Shown: positions 1 to 6,876 of the stretch, one piece after another
Layout: each line of letters begins with the position of its first letter
Position numbering within the stretch: the stretch's first letter is position 1
Source: an uncultured Ignavibacteriota bacterium
GTDB taxonomy: Bacteria; Bacteroidota; Ignavibacteria; Tepidaquicellales; Tepidaquicellaceae
Direction: 5' to 3'
Length of the DNA stretch: 7,993 bases
NCBI GenBank assembly: GCA_903901375.1
Contig: CAIUQV010000461.1
Span: forward strand, 1-7,993
The notes under the pieces: generated by a model
The model's database searches: none
Told to the model about the DNA's origin: nothing
What the model saw: only the letters and a program-made list of their open reading frames with translations
Made by a program: the position numbers and the translations under genes

Positions 1-381
1 AATAATAAATTAAATATATTTTCAAAGCGTTTATTTGATCTCTCGTTATCGCTGTTACTTTTGGTAACTGTATTTCCGTTAGCTTTTATTTATTCCAGAT
101 TTAAGGATATAAAAGAGACAAAAATACTGCCAAAGTTACTTGCTATACCTTCAGTTTTTGCAGGAAAGTATAGTTTCGTAGGTGTGCCAATGTGGTATGA
201 TGATTATGATTATGAGTTTCTCGGTAAAAAAGGTTTGACAGGTATGATACAGTTATACAATTCAGAGATTACAAATAAAGAAGATGAAAATAATTATTTG
301 ATATACTATGCTAAGAACCAATCTTTACAATTTGACATAGAAATTTTATTAAAGACTTTTATAACAATTATTAAAAAATAG
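1..381 (+). CDS. Sugar-transferase-like membrane protein, C-terminal part (5' end outside window)
   Basis: The frame is open from base 1 and gives 126 residues to the TAG stop, so the true start lies upstream. Visible residues 9-13 read KRLFD and run into a hydrophobic segment (about 14-31), the usual start of the bacterial sugar transferase domain (undecaprenyl-phosphate hexose-1-phosphate transferases, WbaP/PglC type). The segment LPKLLAIPSVFAGKYSFVGVP (43-63) resembles the family's LPQLLNVLKGDMSLVGPRP. GLTG near residue 80 and the ending YYAKNQSLQFDIEILLKTF match the family's C-terminus. Such enzymes load the first sugar phosphate onto undecaprenyl phosphate at the inner membrane. Oddly, the basic region with the RxGxxG and KFRSM motifs, normally between the membrane segment and LPQL, is absent: only about ten residues separate them. 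It may be a degenerate or non-catalytic anchor domain, perhaps the tail of a larger glycosyltransferase. A TTG at 61 is in frame but would cut through the membrane segment, so it is not the start. It lies 4 nt before accA. Confidence 0.72.
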   Translation, partial: NNKLNIFSKRLFDLSLSLLLLVTVFPLAFIYSRFKDIKETKILPKLLAIPSVFAGKYSFVGVPMWYDDYDYEFLGKKGLTGMIQLYNSEITNKEDENNYLIYYAKNQSLQFDIEILLKTFITIIKK

Positions 382-385
382 TTTT

Positions 386-1327
386 ATGGCATTAGAATTT
401 GAAAAACCGATTTTAGACCTTGAACAGAAGATAGATGAAATGCGCAAGATGGCAGATAGTCTTGACATCAGTGATGAAATCAATCGCCTCGAGAGCAAGG
501 TTAATGAACTCAGAAGAAATGTTTTTGATAACCTAACACCCTGGCAGATAGTCCAGCTCGCAAGACATCCAAACAGACCCTACACTTTAGATTATATCTA
601 TCTGATGACTGAAAACTTTGTCGAATTACACGGCGACAGAAACTTCAAAGATGATAAAGCCGTCGTTGGCGGTTTTGCTACACTTGGCGACCAGACTGTT
701 ATGATTATAGGTCAGCAGAAAGGTAGAGATACTAAGTCTAACCTTTACCGTAATTTTGGAATGATGAATCCCGAAGGTTACAGAAAAGCATTGAGGCTTA
801 TGAAACTTGCTGAAAAGTTTGATAAACCCGTTATCACTCTCCTCGATACTCCGGGTGCATATCCTGGAATCGAAGCTGAAGAGCGCGGACAGGCAGAAGC
901 AATCGCACGTAACCTGATTGAAATGTCGAGACTCAAAGTCCCAATGATTGTCGTGATTATCGGTGAAGGTGCATCAGGTGGTGCGCTTGGTATTGGTATC
1001 GGCGACAGAATATTAATGCTGAAGTATTGCTGGTATTCTGTTATATCACCTGAATCCTGTTCTTCAATTCTCTGGAGAAGCTGGGATTTCAAGGAGCAGG
1101 CAGCGGAAGCATTAAAACTTACTGCAAACGATTTGCTGAAACTTGGAATCATTGACAGAATAGTTGATGAGCCAAGCGGCGGTGCACACAGGAACCATCA
1201 GGAAGCAGCACAAATGCTTAAGGCAGCTCTTATCGAAGAACTTGATTCAGTTTCAAAGATAAAGAAAGACAAACTGCTTGATAACAGAATCAAGAAGTTT
1301 GAAAAGATGGGCTTTTGGAAAGATTAA
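386..1327 (+). CDS. accA: Acetyl-CoA carboxylase carboxyltransferase subunit alpha
   Basis: The product is 313 residues, close to the usual length (E. coli AccA is about 319). With AccD it forms the carboxyltransferase that moves CO2 from carboxybiotin to acetyl-CoA, giving malonyl-CoA for fatty acid synthesis in the cytoplasm. The N-terminal coiled segment FEKPILDLEQKIDEM (5-19) and the TPWQIVQLARHPNRPYTLDY block (51-70) are AccA hallmarks. The crotonase-fold core shows GQQKGRDTK (109-117), NPEGYRKALRLM (128-139), DTPGAYPG (154-161) and the glycine-rich GEGASGGALG (193-202) that shapes the oxyanion hole, followed by SPESCSSILWR (221-231). The ATG at 386 is the natural start: the family N-terminus begins there and the previous stop is 4 nt upstream. 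There is no clear Shine-Dalgarno. Its TAA shares one base with the murA ATG, implying coupled translation. accD is not in the window and must lie elsewhere. Confidence 0.97.
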   Translation: MALEFEKPILDLEQKIDEMRKMADSLDISDEINRLESKVNELRRNVFDNLTPWQIVQLARHPNRPYTLDYIYLMTENFVELHGDRNFKDDKAVVGGFATLGDQTVMIIGQQKGRDTKSNLYRNFGMMNPEGYRKALRLMKLAEKFDKPVITLLDTPGAYPGIEAEERGQAEAIARNLIEMSRLKVPMIVVIIGEGASGGALGIGIGDRILMLKYCWYSVISPESCSSILWRSWDFKEQAAEALKLTANDLLKLGIIDRIVDEPSGGAHRNHQEAAQMLKAALIEELDSVSKIKKDKLLDNRIKKFEKMGFWKD

Positions 1328-2631
1328 TGAATTCTAAATTTCTTATAAAAGGCGTAAAGCCATTAAGTGGCTCAGTAAAGATTTCCGGGGCAAAGAATTC
1401 TGCAACTAAACTTATGGTTGCATCTTTGCTTTCCTCAGAGAAATCTTATTTCACAAATTCTCCAAACAAGATTAGTGAACTTGGAGTTACGATTGACTTA
1501 TGCAAAATTCTTGGAAGCGATGTTGATATAAAAGATGATACATTAAATATTCAGACAGAAAAGATTAAGACTTCTGAAATTCCTACTGACTACGGAAATG
1601 TTAACAGAGTTTCTATACTCACTGCGGGTGCTTTGATTCACCGTACAGGCGAGGCGTTGATTCCTATTCCGGGCGGTTGCAAGATTGGCTCAAGACCTGT
1701 GAACTATCACATCGAAGGATTGCAGAAACTCGGTTGTAGTGTTGAAGTGAAAGAAAACTTCTACCACCTAAGAGCAGACAGATTGACAGGTAATAACATC
1801 TATCTCGATTATCCGAGCGTTGGTGCTACTGAAAACATCCTTATGGCAAGTACACTTGCTAAAGGACGCACAATCATTTTTAATGCTGCTATTGAACCGG
1901 AGATTTATGACCTTATAAAGTACCTGCAGAAGATGGGTGCGATTATTGAAATCAGTACTGACAGAAAGATTACTATCGAAGGCGTTGATAAACTTTACGG
2001 CGCAAAGCACAGCGTTATCCCTGACAGGAATCAGGCGGTGTCATTTGCAGTTGCAGGACTTGCAACGAAGGGCGATGTGTTTATAGAGAATGCCATTCAG
2101 GATGATTTGATTACGTTCTTAAATACTGTTAGAAGAGTTGGTGGTGCATTTGAAGTTAAAGAAAACGGCATCAGATTTTTCTACGATGGTCCGTTTAAGC
2201 CCATTGCTATTGAAACAAACGTTCATCCAGGTTTTATGACCGACTGGCAGCAGCCGTTGGTTATTCTGCTCACACAAGCAAACGGAATTTCCATAATTCA
2301 CGAAACTGTTTATGAAAAACGTTTCGGTTATGTTTCCGAGCTGAAGAAGATGGGTGCTGAAATTGAATTGTACAATACCTGCCTTGGCGGTTTGACATGC
2401 AGGTTTGCGAATAAAGAATATTATCATAGTGCTGTTGTAAAAGGTCCTACGGTTTTACGCGGTGAAGAGATTGATGTGCCAGACCTTCGTGCAGGTATGT
2501 CTTACCTTATAGCGGGTTTGATTGCAGAGGGCGAGACTTTGATTACCGGCGTCAGATACATAGACAGAGGTTACGAGCGCATCGACGAAAAGCTGCAGGG
2601 ACTCGGAGCAGACATTAAGAGAATCAACTAA
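1327..2631 (+). CDS. murA: UDP-N-acetylglucosamine 1-carboxyvinyltransferase (MurA)
   Basis: The 434-residue product transfers enolpyruvate from PEP to UDP-GlcNAc, the first committed step of peptidoglycan synthesis, in the cytoplasm. The chain is the two-domain EPT fold. Recognisable sites are GAKNS (21-25; Lys23 and Asn24 match E. coli Lys22/Asn23), PGGCKIGSRPV (115-125) with the catalytic Cys118 and Arg123, PEIYD (191-195), HPGFMTDWQ (300-308) with Asp306 matching the catalytic Asp305 of E. coli, and PDLRAGMSYLIAGL (385-398) with Arg388. The Cys at 118 predicts fosfomycin sensitivity. I chose the ATG at 1327, inside the TAATG overlap with accA. An in-frame TTG four codons earlier (1315) would add residues inside accA and is not needed, since family proteins start just before this FLIKG-type strand. 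PDRNQAVSF (232-240) differs from the common PDRIEAGTF, and TDWQ from the commoner TDMQ, which suggests a distinct MurA subfamily. The paralogue MurZ cannot be excluded by name, but the enzymatic role is the same. Confidence 0.95.
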   Translation: MNSKFLIKGVKPLSGSVKISGAKNSATKLMVASLLSSEKSYFTNSPNKISELGVTIDLCKILGSDVDIKDDTLNIQTEKIKTSEIPTDYGNVNRVSILTAGALIHRTGEALIPIPGGCKIGSRPVNYHIEGLQKLGCSVEVKENFYHLRADRLTGNNIYLDYPSVGATENILMASTLAKGRTIIFNAAIEPEIYDLIKYLQKMGAIIEISTDRKITIEGVDKLYGAKHSVIPDRNQAVSFAVAGLATKGDVFIENAIQDDLITFLNTVRRVGGAFEVKENGIRFFYDGPFKPIAIETNVHPGFMTDWQQPLVILLTQANGISIIHETVYEKRFGYVSELKKMGAEIELYNTCLGGLTCRFANKEYYHSAVVKGPTVLRGEEIDVPDLRAGMSYLIAGLIAEGETLITGVRYIDRGYERIDEKLQGLGADIKRIN

Positions 2632-2643
2632 AATATTTTAGCT

Positions 2644-4191
2644 ATGACCAACAAAGAAAAGCTTGAGCTTTTAAAACAGAAGAGGGAAGAGGCAATGCTC
2701 GGTGGTGGTCAGAAGAGCATCGACTCACAGCATAAGCGTGGTAAGCTTACTGCACGCGAAAGAATTCATCTGCTTCTTGACCAGGGTACTTTCGAAGAGA
2801 TGGACATTTTTGTCCGCCATCAAAGCCGTGATTTTGGTTTGGAAAATACACGCTACTACACTGACGGCGTTATCACGGGAGTTGGAAAAATCAAAGGTCG
2901 TAACGTTGCAGTCTTTTCTCAGGATTTTACAATTCTTGGCGGCTCGCTTGCCGAGTACTACGCAAAGAAGATTGTGAAGATTATGGAACTTGCTATGAAA
3001 GTCGGCATGCCTGTTATCGGCATTAACGACAGCGGCGGTGCACGTATTCAGGAAGGCGTTCTTTCCCTCGCTGGATATGCAGACATTTTCCTTCGTAATA
3101 CTTTAGCCAGCGGAGTTGTTCCGCAAATCTCTGCGATAGTTGGTCCGTGTGCGGGCGGCGCAGTTTACTCGCCTGCGATTACAGACTTCATTTTTATGGT
3201 TGATAAAATTTCTCATATGTTTATCACCGGTCCGAACGTTATCAAAGCTGTTACGAATGAAGACGTTACTTTCGACGACCTCGGCGGTGCCAATACACAC
3301 GGCATCAAGAGCGGCGTTAGTCATTTTACATGTGAAAACGAGATTGATTGTTTCGATAAAATCAGGACGCTGATGTCTTATATTCCATCGAACAATATGG
3401 AGCTCCCTCCGATTTCGGAACACGAAGAAGAGGAATACGATTTGGAAAGTCTGAACGAATTCGTTCCCGACAATCCGAATAAGCCTTATGATATGCGCGA
3501 CATCATTAATAAAGTGATTGATAAAGATTCTTTGTTTGAAGTTCATAAAGATTATGCTGAAAATATTATCTGTGCGTTTGGACGCATTAACGGAAGACCT
3601 ATCGGCATAGTTGCGAATCAGCCGCTTGTGCTTGCGGGAGTGCTTTGTCTGAACTCCTCGATAAAGGGTGCACGCTTTGTACGCTTCTGCGATGCTTTCA
3701 ATATTCCGCTTGTTGTGTTTGAAGACGTTCCGGGATTTCTGCCGGGCACAGACCAGGAGTGGCGCGGCGTCATCAGGCACGGTGCGAAACTGCTTTATGC
3801 ATTCTGCGAGGCGACCGTTCCGAAGATAACTGTGATTATCCGCAAAGCATACGGCGGTGCTTACGACGTTATGAATTCAAAACACATTCGCGGCGACGTC
3901 AACCTTGCGTGGCCTTCTGCCGAGATAGCAGTGATGGGCGCAAAGGGTGCATCGGAAATTATTTTCAAGAAGCAGCTGGATGTTGCCGAAGACAGGCGGA
4001 AACTTCTCGACGAAAAGATAAACGAGTTTAACAATAAGTTCCTGAATCCATACATTGCCGCAGAGCGCGGTTTCATTGATGATATTATAGAGCCGAAGGA
4101 TACACGCAAAAAGCTGATAACGTATTTCGAACTGATAGAGAACAAAGTTGATTTCAATCCGCGGCGAAAGCACGGAAACATTCCATTGTAA
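2644..4191 (+). CDS. pccB: Acyl-CoA carboxylase carboxyltransferase (propionyl-CoA carboxylase beta type)
   Basis: The 515-residue product has the usual length of the PccB/MmdA/12S-transcarboxylase family, two crotonase-like halves on one chain. It moves CO2 between carboxybiotin and an acyl-CoA, most likely propionyl-CoA to (S)-methylmalonyl-CoA. The N-terminal half shows RGKLTARERI (32-41), INDSGGARIQEG (127-138) and GPCAGGAVYSPA (167-178). The C-terminal half shows FCDAFNIPLV (348-357), DVPGFLPGTDQEW (361-373), RKAYGGAYDVMNSKH (400-414) and AWPSAEIAVMGAKGA (422-436). Asp408 in GGAYDVM lines up with the Asp reported to set propionyl-CoA preference in Streptomyces coelicolor PccB (Asp422). 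The ATG at 2644 is 12 nt after the murA stop and has no clear Shine-Dalgarno. The biotin carboxylase and biotin carrier subunits are not here. The same fold also serves membrane methylmalonyl-CoA decarboxylases (mmdA), so the pathway role is less certain than the family. Confidence 0.93.
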   Translation: MTNKEKLELLKQKREEAMLGGGQKSIDSQHKRGKLTARERIHLLLDQGTFEEMDIFVRHQSRDFGLENTRYYTDGVITGVGKIKGRNVAVFSQDFTILGGSLAEYYAKKIVKIMELAMKVGMPVIGINDSGGARIQEGVLSLAGYADIFLRNTLASGVVPQISAIVGPCAGGAVYSPAITDFIFMVDKISHMFITGPNVIKAVTNEDVTFDDLGGANTHGIKSGVSHFTCENEIDCFDKIRTLMSYIPSNNMELPPISEHEEEEYDLESLNEFVPDNPNKPYDMRDIINKVIDKDSLFEVHKDYAENIICAFGRINGRPIGIVANQPLVLAGVLCLNSSIKGARFVRFCDAFNIPLVVFEDVPGFLPGTDQEWRGVIRHGAKLLYAFCEATVPKITVIIRKAYGGAYDVMNSKHIRGDVNLAWPSAEIAVMGAKGASEIIFKKQLDVAEDRRKLLDEKINEFNNKFLNPYIAAERGFIDDIIEPKDTRKKLITYFELIENKVDFNPRRKHGNIPL

Positions 4192-4196
4192 ATTTT

Positions 4197-4222
4197 AAAC
4201 GGGAGCTTCGGCTCCCGTTTTT
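4197..4222 (+). terminator. Rho-independent terminator of the accA-murA-pccB operon
   Basis: A perfect 10-bp inverted repeat (4197-4206 AAACGGGAGC with 4211-4220 GCTCCCGTTT) closes on a TTCG tetraloop, which is very stable as RNA. The right arm runs into five consecutive T (4218-4222). It starts 5 nt after the pccB stop. The convergent minus-strand gene ends at 4231, so the hairpin also lies just past that stop. Read on the minus strand it has only a weak T run (TTTAAAA), so it may work less well in that direction. Confidence 0.9.
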
Positions 4223-4230
4223 GTTATAGT

Positions 4231-5517
4231 TCACTTGATTAGCAGCATCTTCTTTGTTTCGGAGAAGGTGCCGGTAATGAGTTTGTAGAAATAGACGCCG
4301 GTGTTAAGCGCGGAGCCGTCGAACGCGGCTTCATATGTGCCGGGCTGTAGTCTTTCGTTTACGAGCGTTTGGACTTCGCGCCCTTGGATATCATATACGA
4401 TTAATTTTGCCTGCCCTGTTTTTACTATTGAGAACTTTATGTTTGTTGTCGGGTTGAACGGGTTCGGATAGTTTTGCGACAATGAATAATTATCAGGAAT
4501 TATTTGATTATTTATTACAATATATGTCCCTCCATTATTAGACCTATAAATAGTATTCGATTTACTGACAACTAATGTATCTTTGTTATAACAAGAAATA
4601 TAAGTATTGCCAGCATTCGAAAAGGATAATATTTGAGACCAATTATTGCCCGAATCAATAGATTTTAATAATTTATTAATACCAGAAACATATATGACAG
4701 ATGAGTTTTGACACGAGATAGAAGAAAAATATTCTAATCCAAACGTATTGATTACCGACCAGGTATTTCCCTCATTTGTTGATTTAAAAATTAACGAACC
4801 TGAATTTGTATTACCTGCCGCGAAACCTGTTAAAGAATTTATAAATGATATATCGACTATGTTTGATTGTATACCCGTATTTATAGTATTCCAAGAAGAA
4901 CCTGAATCTGTAGATCTATAAATTTTTCCACTCTGAGAAGATATATATCCATTACTCTGATCTTTAAAATACATATTGTTCATATACTCTGATGTGGGAA
5001 GTCCAACAAAAGACCATGTTATCCCTAAATTTGTGGTTTTAAAAACCTGATAGTTAGGACCTCCCGAATTAGCTAAAACTATAATCGTAGAATCATTAAG
5101 GTATTTACATTTTGTAGAATAAAATCCTGAGTAAGGAATAGAAAATGAATTCCAGTTTATTCCTGAATTAGTAGTTCTATATATAACAGAAGATGAGGAG
5201 GAATAAAAGCAAAAAATTCCATAAGAGGAATTTAAGAAAGAAGTATTTGACATTTCTACTGACTGATATTGCTGTCCATTATAACTAAATAAAAGAGACC
5301 ACGAAATTCCACTGTTATTAGATTTATATAATCGAAGAGTTGTTGCGGATGCTTGAGGATTTGGGAAATAAGTATAAGACTGGTTGGCATATATATCAGT
5401 TTTATTAATATAATTAAGTTGATTTATATTTCCCATAAGTGGCAAGTCACTTGATACCCACTGTGCATTTGCATTCACTGCTACGAACATTACTAAGATA
5501 ACGAGGATTCTTTTCAT
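4231..5517 (-). CDS. Secreted Asp-box beta-propeller protein with T9SS C-terminal sorting domain (copy 1)
   Basis: The 428-residue product begins with a classic Sec signal peptide: KR, then the hydrophobic ILVILVMFVAV, with likely cleavage after Ala18 (NANA|QW). The middle carries a series of Asp-box motifs of the form S/T-x-D/N-x-G-x-x-W at about 66, 115, 161, 202, 246 and 286, plus a degenerate one at 326. These mark blades of a BNR/sortilin/Ycf48-like beta-propeller. Residues 344-428 form the type A T9SS sorting domain, opening YSLSQNYPNPFNP and ending SETKKMLLIK. The protein should therefore cross the inner membrane by Sec and the outer membrane by T9SS, and end up on the cell surface or released. 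Its ligand or activity is unknown; Asp-box propellers include sialidases, but no sialidase active-site set is evident. It starts 15 nt after the stop of its upstream paralogue, probably in one transcript, with no Shine-Dalgarno. The passenger is AT-rich while the tail is GC-richer. Confidence 0.88.
   Translation of the reverse strand: MKRILVILVMFVAVNANAQWVSSDLPLMGNINQLNYINKTDIYANQSYTYFPNPQASATTLRLYKSNNSGISWSLLFSYNGQQYQSVEMSNTSFLNSSYGIFCFYSSSSSVIYRTTNSGINWNSFSIPYSGFYSTKCKYLNDSTIIVLANSGGPNYQVFKTTNLGITWSFVGLPTSEYMNNMYFKDQSNGYISSQSGKIYRSTDSGSSWNTINTGIQSNIVDISFINSLTGFAAGNTNSGSLIFKSTNEGNTWSVINTFGLEYFSSISCQNSSVIYVSGINKLLKSIDSGNNWSQILSFSNAGNTYISCYNKDTLVVSKSNTIYRSNNGGTYIVINNQIIPDNYSLSQNYPNPFNPTTNIKFSIVKTGQAKLIVYDIQGREVQTLVNERLQPGTYEAAFDGSALNTGVYFYKLITGTFSETKKMLLIK
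4234..4488 (-). repeat. Sorting-domain DNA repeat, copy A
   Basis: This 255-bp stretch encodes the T9SS tail of the downstream paralogue and aligns without gaps to 5536-5790 (constant offset of 1302). By hand count about 18 positions differ (about 93% identity). The longest perfect run is roughly 80 bp, around 4390-4473. It is a direct repeat. Confidence 0.9.
5456..5517 (-). repeat. Signal-peptide DNA repeat, copy A
   Basis: These 62 bp cover the start codon through about residue 21 and match 6713-6774 without gaps, with about 7 differences. The 29 bp next to the start codon are identical. Confidence 0.85.
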
Positions 5518-5532
5518 AGTCTGATAATATAA

Positions 5533-6774
5533 TTATTTAATCAATAGCATCTTCTTTGTTTCGGAGAAGGTGCCGGTAATGAGTTTGTAGAAATAGATGC
5601 CGGTGTTTAGCGCGGAGCCGTCGAACGCGGCTTCGTACGTGCCGGGCTGTAGTCTTTCGTTTACGAGTGTTTGGACTTCGCGACCCTGAACATCATATAC
5701 GATTAATTTTGCCTGCCCTGTTTTTACTATTGAGAACTTTATGTTTGTTGTCGGGTTGAACGGGTTCGGATAGTTCTGCGATAGCGAATATGCTGATGGT
5801 GTTTCGGTATTGGTATTTTGTACTTTAAGAATTTCCGATAATGGTCGACGCCATAGATTACTATTCAATGTTGTAGAAGTTGTTGCAAATGAATACGTAT
5901 TTGTAGAAAATGTAAGGGAAGATGAAGTATTAATACTAAATCCTTGATTTATTCCAGTCCAAGATGCTCCATAATTTGTGGACAAAAACACACCACTATC
6001 TGAAGCTGCAAGCAAATTCGTCCCTGAAGTTGATACTGAATTTACTTTCAGACTAAAAAAGCCATTGTTTACTGCACTCCAGTTTCCACCATTGTTTGTT
6101 GACAGAAAAACACCATAACCTAGACCTGTGCTTATATCAAAAGAACAAGCATAGATTTTTGTCCCTAAAACAGCAAAGGAACGAACTACTGACCCTGTTG
6201 GTAATCCATTATTTACAAAATTCCAATTTGTACCGTTATTTGTTGATAATATAACACCAGAATAACTTGTTGAACCAAAGATATTATTGCCTATTGTAGC
6301 TAGTGCTTTTATACTATAAATAGGTATACCATTATTCACCTGATTCCAGTTATTACCATTATTTGTTGATAAATATATTCCGCCATAAGGATAATCTCTT
6401 GTACCAGCAAATATATTGATACCTGAAATTGCAAGGGAACCTACAGTTTCACCTGCAAATCCATTAGATACCGAAGTCCAACTAGTTCCGTTGTTGGTTG
6501 ATAAATATACTCCGCCCTCGACTCCTGCAAATATATTTGTACCAGAAACCAAAAGCGAATAACCAGTTTTATTATTCAAAGATGTATACCAATTTGTTCC
6601 GTTGTTGGGTGAAAAAGCTAATGTACCACTAGGATAATTATATGTTCCAGCAATTAAATTTCCACCTGATGATGCTAAAGACATTGTATATACTCCAGGT
6701 GAAATAACTTGCACCCACTGTGCATTAACACTTACCGCCACGAGCATTACTAAGATAACGAGGATTCTTTTCAT
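5533..6774 (-). CDS. Secreted Asp-box beta-propeller protein with T9SS C-terminal sorting domain (copy 2)
   Basis: The 413-residue product is the tandem paralogue and probable first gene of the pair. Its Sec signal peptide MKRILVILVMLVAVSVNA (cleavage likely before Gln19) is nearly the same as in the neighbour. Six Asp-box motifs follow, very regular in form (STNNGTSW and variants), at residues 55, 92, 136, 177, 225 and 265. Each later repeat ends in a N-N-G or similar turn and is followed by a strand such as INIFAGT. The repeat spacing of about 37-48 residues fits propeller blades of the Ycf48/BNR type. A Ser/Thr-rich linker (about 281-328) leads into the T9SS sorting domain at 329-413. A cell-surface or secreted location is expected; no enzymatic residues can be assigned. 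The ATG at 6774 is chosen because the signal peptide starts exactly there; no Shine-Dalgarno is seen. The 5' leader contains the two hairpins at 6809-6860 if transcription begins upstream of them. Confidence 0.88.
   Translation of the reverse strand: MKRILVILVMLVAVSVNAQWVQVISPGVYTMSLASSGGNLIAGTYNYPSGTLAFSPNNGTNWYTSLNNKTGYSLLVSGTNIFAGVEGGVYLSTNNGTSWTSVSNGFAGETVGSLAISGINIFAGTRDYPYGGIYLSTNNGNNWNQVNNGIPIYSIKALATIGNNIFGSTSYSGVILSTNNGTNWNFVNNGLPTGSVVRSFAVLGTKIYACSFDISTGLGYGVFLSTNNGGNWSAVNNGFFSLKVNSVSTSGTNLLAASDSGVFLSTNYGASWTGINQGFSINTSSSLTFSTNTYSFATTSTTLNSNLWRRPLSEILKVQNTNTETPSAYSLSQNYPNPFNPTTNIKFSIVKTGQAKLIVYDVQGREVQTLVNERLQPGTYEAAFDGSALNTGIYFYKLITGTFSETKKMLLIK
5536..5790 (-). repeat. Sorting-domain DNA repeat, copy B
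   Basis: This is the partner of the 4234-4488 repeat and encodes the T9SS tail of the upstream paralogue. The similarity stops abruptly at the linker, after which the two genes share little DNA identity until their signal peptides. Confidence 0.9.
6713..6774 (-). repeat. Signal-peptide DNA repeat, copy B
   Basis: This is the partner of 5456-5517. The matched block begins exactly at the ATG; the sequences upstream of the two start codons are not alike. Confidence 0.85.
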
Positions 6775-6808
6775 AATATGTTCTTTGTTTTAAATTTCTT
6801 TTTAAGTG

Positions 6809-6832
6809 CTGTCAGGACGTGAGTCCTGACAG
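6809..6832. repeat. Perfect palindromic hairpin (REP-like or terminator stem)
   Basis: CTGTCAGGAC (6809-6818) pairs perfectly with GTCCTGACAG (6823-6832) around a 4-nt loop, GTGA on the plus strand. GTGC and GCAC flanks could extend the stem past a one-base bulge. It lies between the stop of the 219-residue gene and the start of the T9SS pair, both minus strand. Minus-strand transcription meets A-rich rather than T-rich sequence after the stem, so a standard intrinsic terminator is not supported. It could be a REP-type palindrome, a leader hairpin of the T9SS operon, or a terminator without a U tract. Confidence 0.6.
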
Positions 6833-6839
6833 GCACAAG

Positions 6840-6860
6840 CGGGGGCGATTGCGCCGCCCG
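6840..6860. repeat. GC-rich imperfect inverted repeat
   Basis: A run of five G followed by CG (6841-6847) can pair with CGCCGCCC (6852-6859) around a short ATTG loop, with one bulged G at 6856. It follows the stop of the 219-residue gene by about 17 nt on the minus strand and precedes the perfect palindrome. It may act with that palindrome in transcription ending, but there is no T run after it. Nothing else is recognisable in 6775-6876. Confidence 0.4.
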
Positions 6861-6876
6861 ATTAATTTTAAGAATG

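Noticed and set aside
61..63. TTG at 61 as the start of the first gene
   Set aside because: The frame is open to base 1 and the conserved KRLFD motif and half the membrane segment lie before it, so the gene begins outside the window.
1315..1329. TTG at 1315 as the murA start
   Set aside because: The ATG at 1327 in the TAATG overlap gives the family N-terminus directly; the extra four residues would lie inside accA.
3103..3780. Minus-strand open frame of 225 codons inside pccB
   Set aside because: It is fully antisense to a highly conserved carboxyltransferase region, and its product is Arg/Asn-rich with no recognisable domain.
4231..6774. Sialidase assignment for the Asp-box proteins
   Set aside because: Asp-box repeats occur in many propellers. 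No arginine triad or other sialidase active-site residues could be identified.
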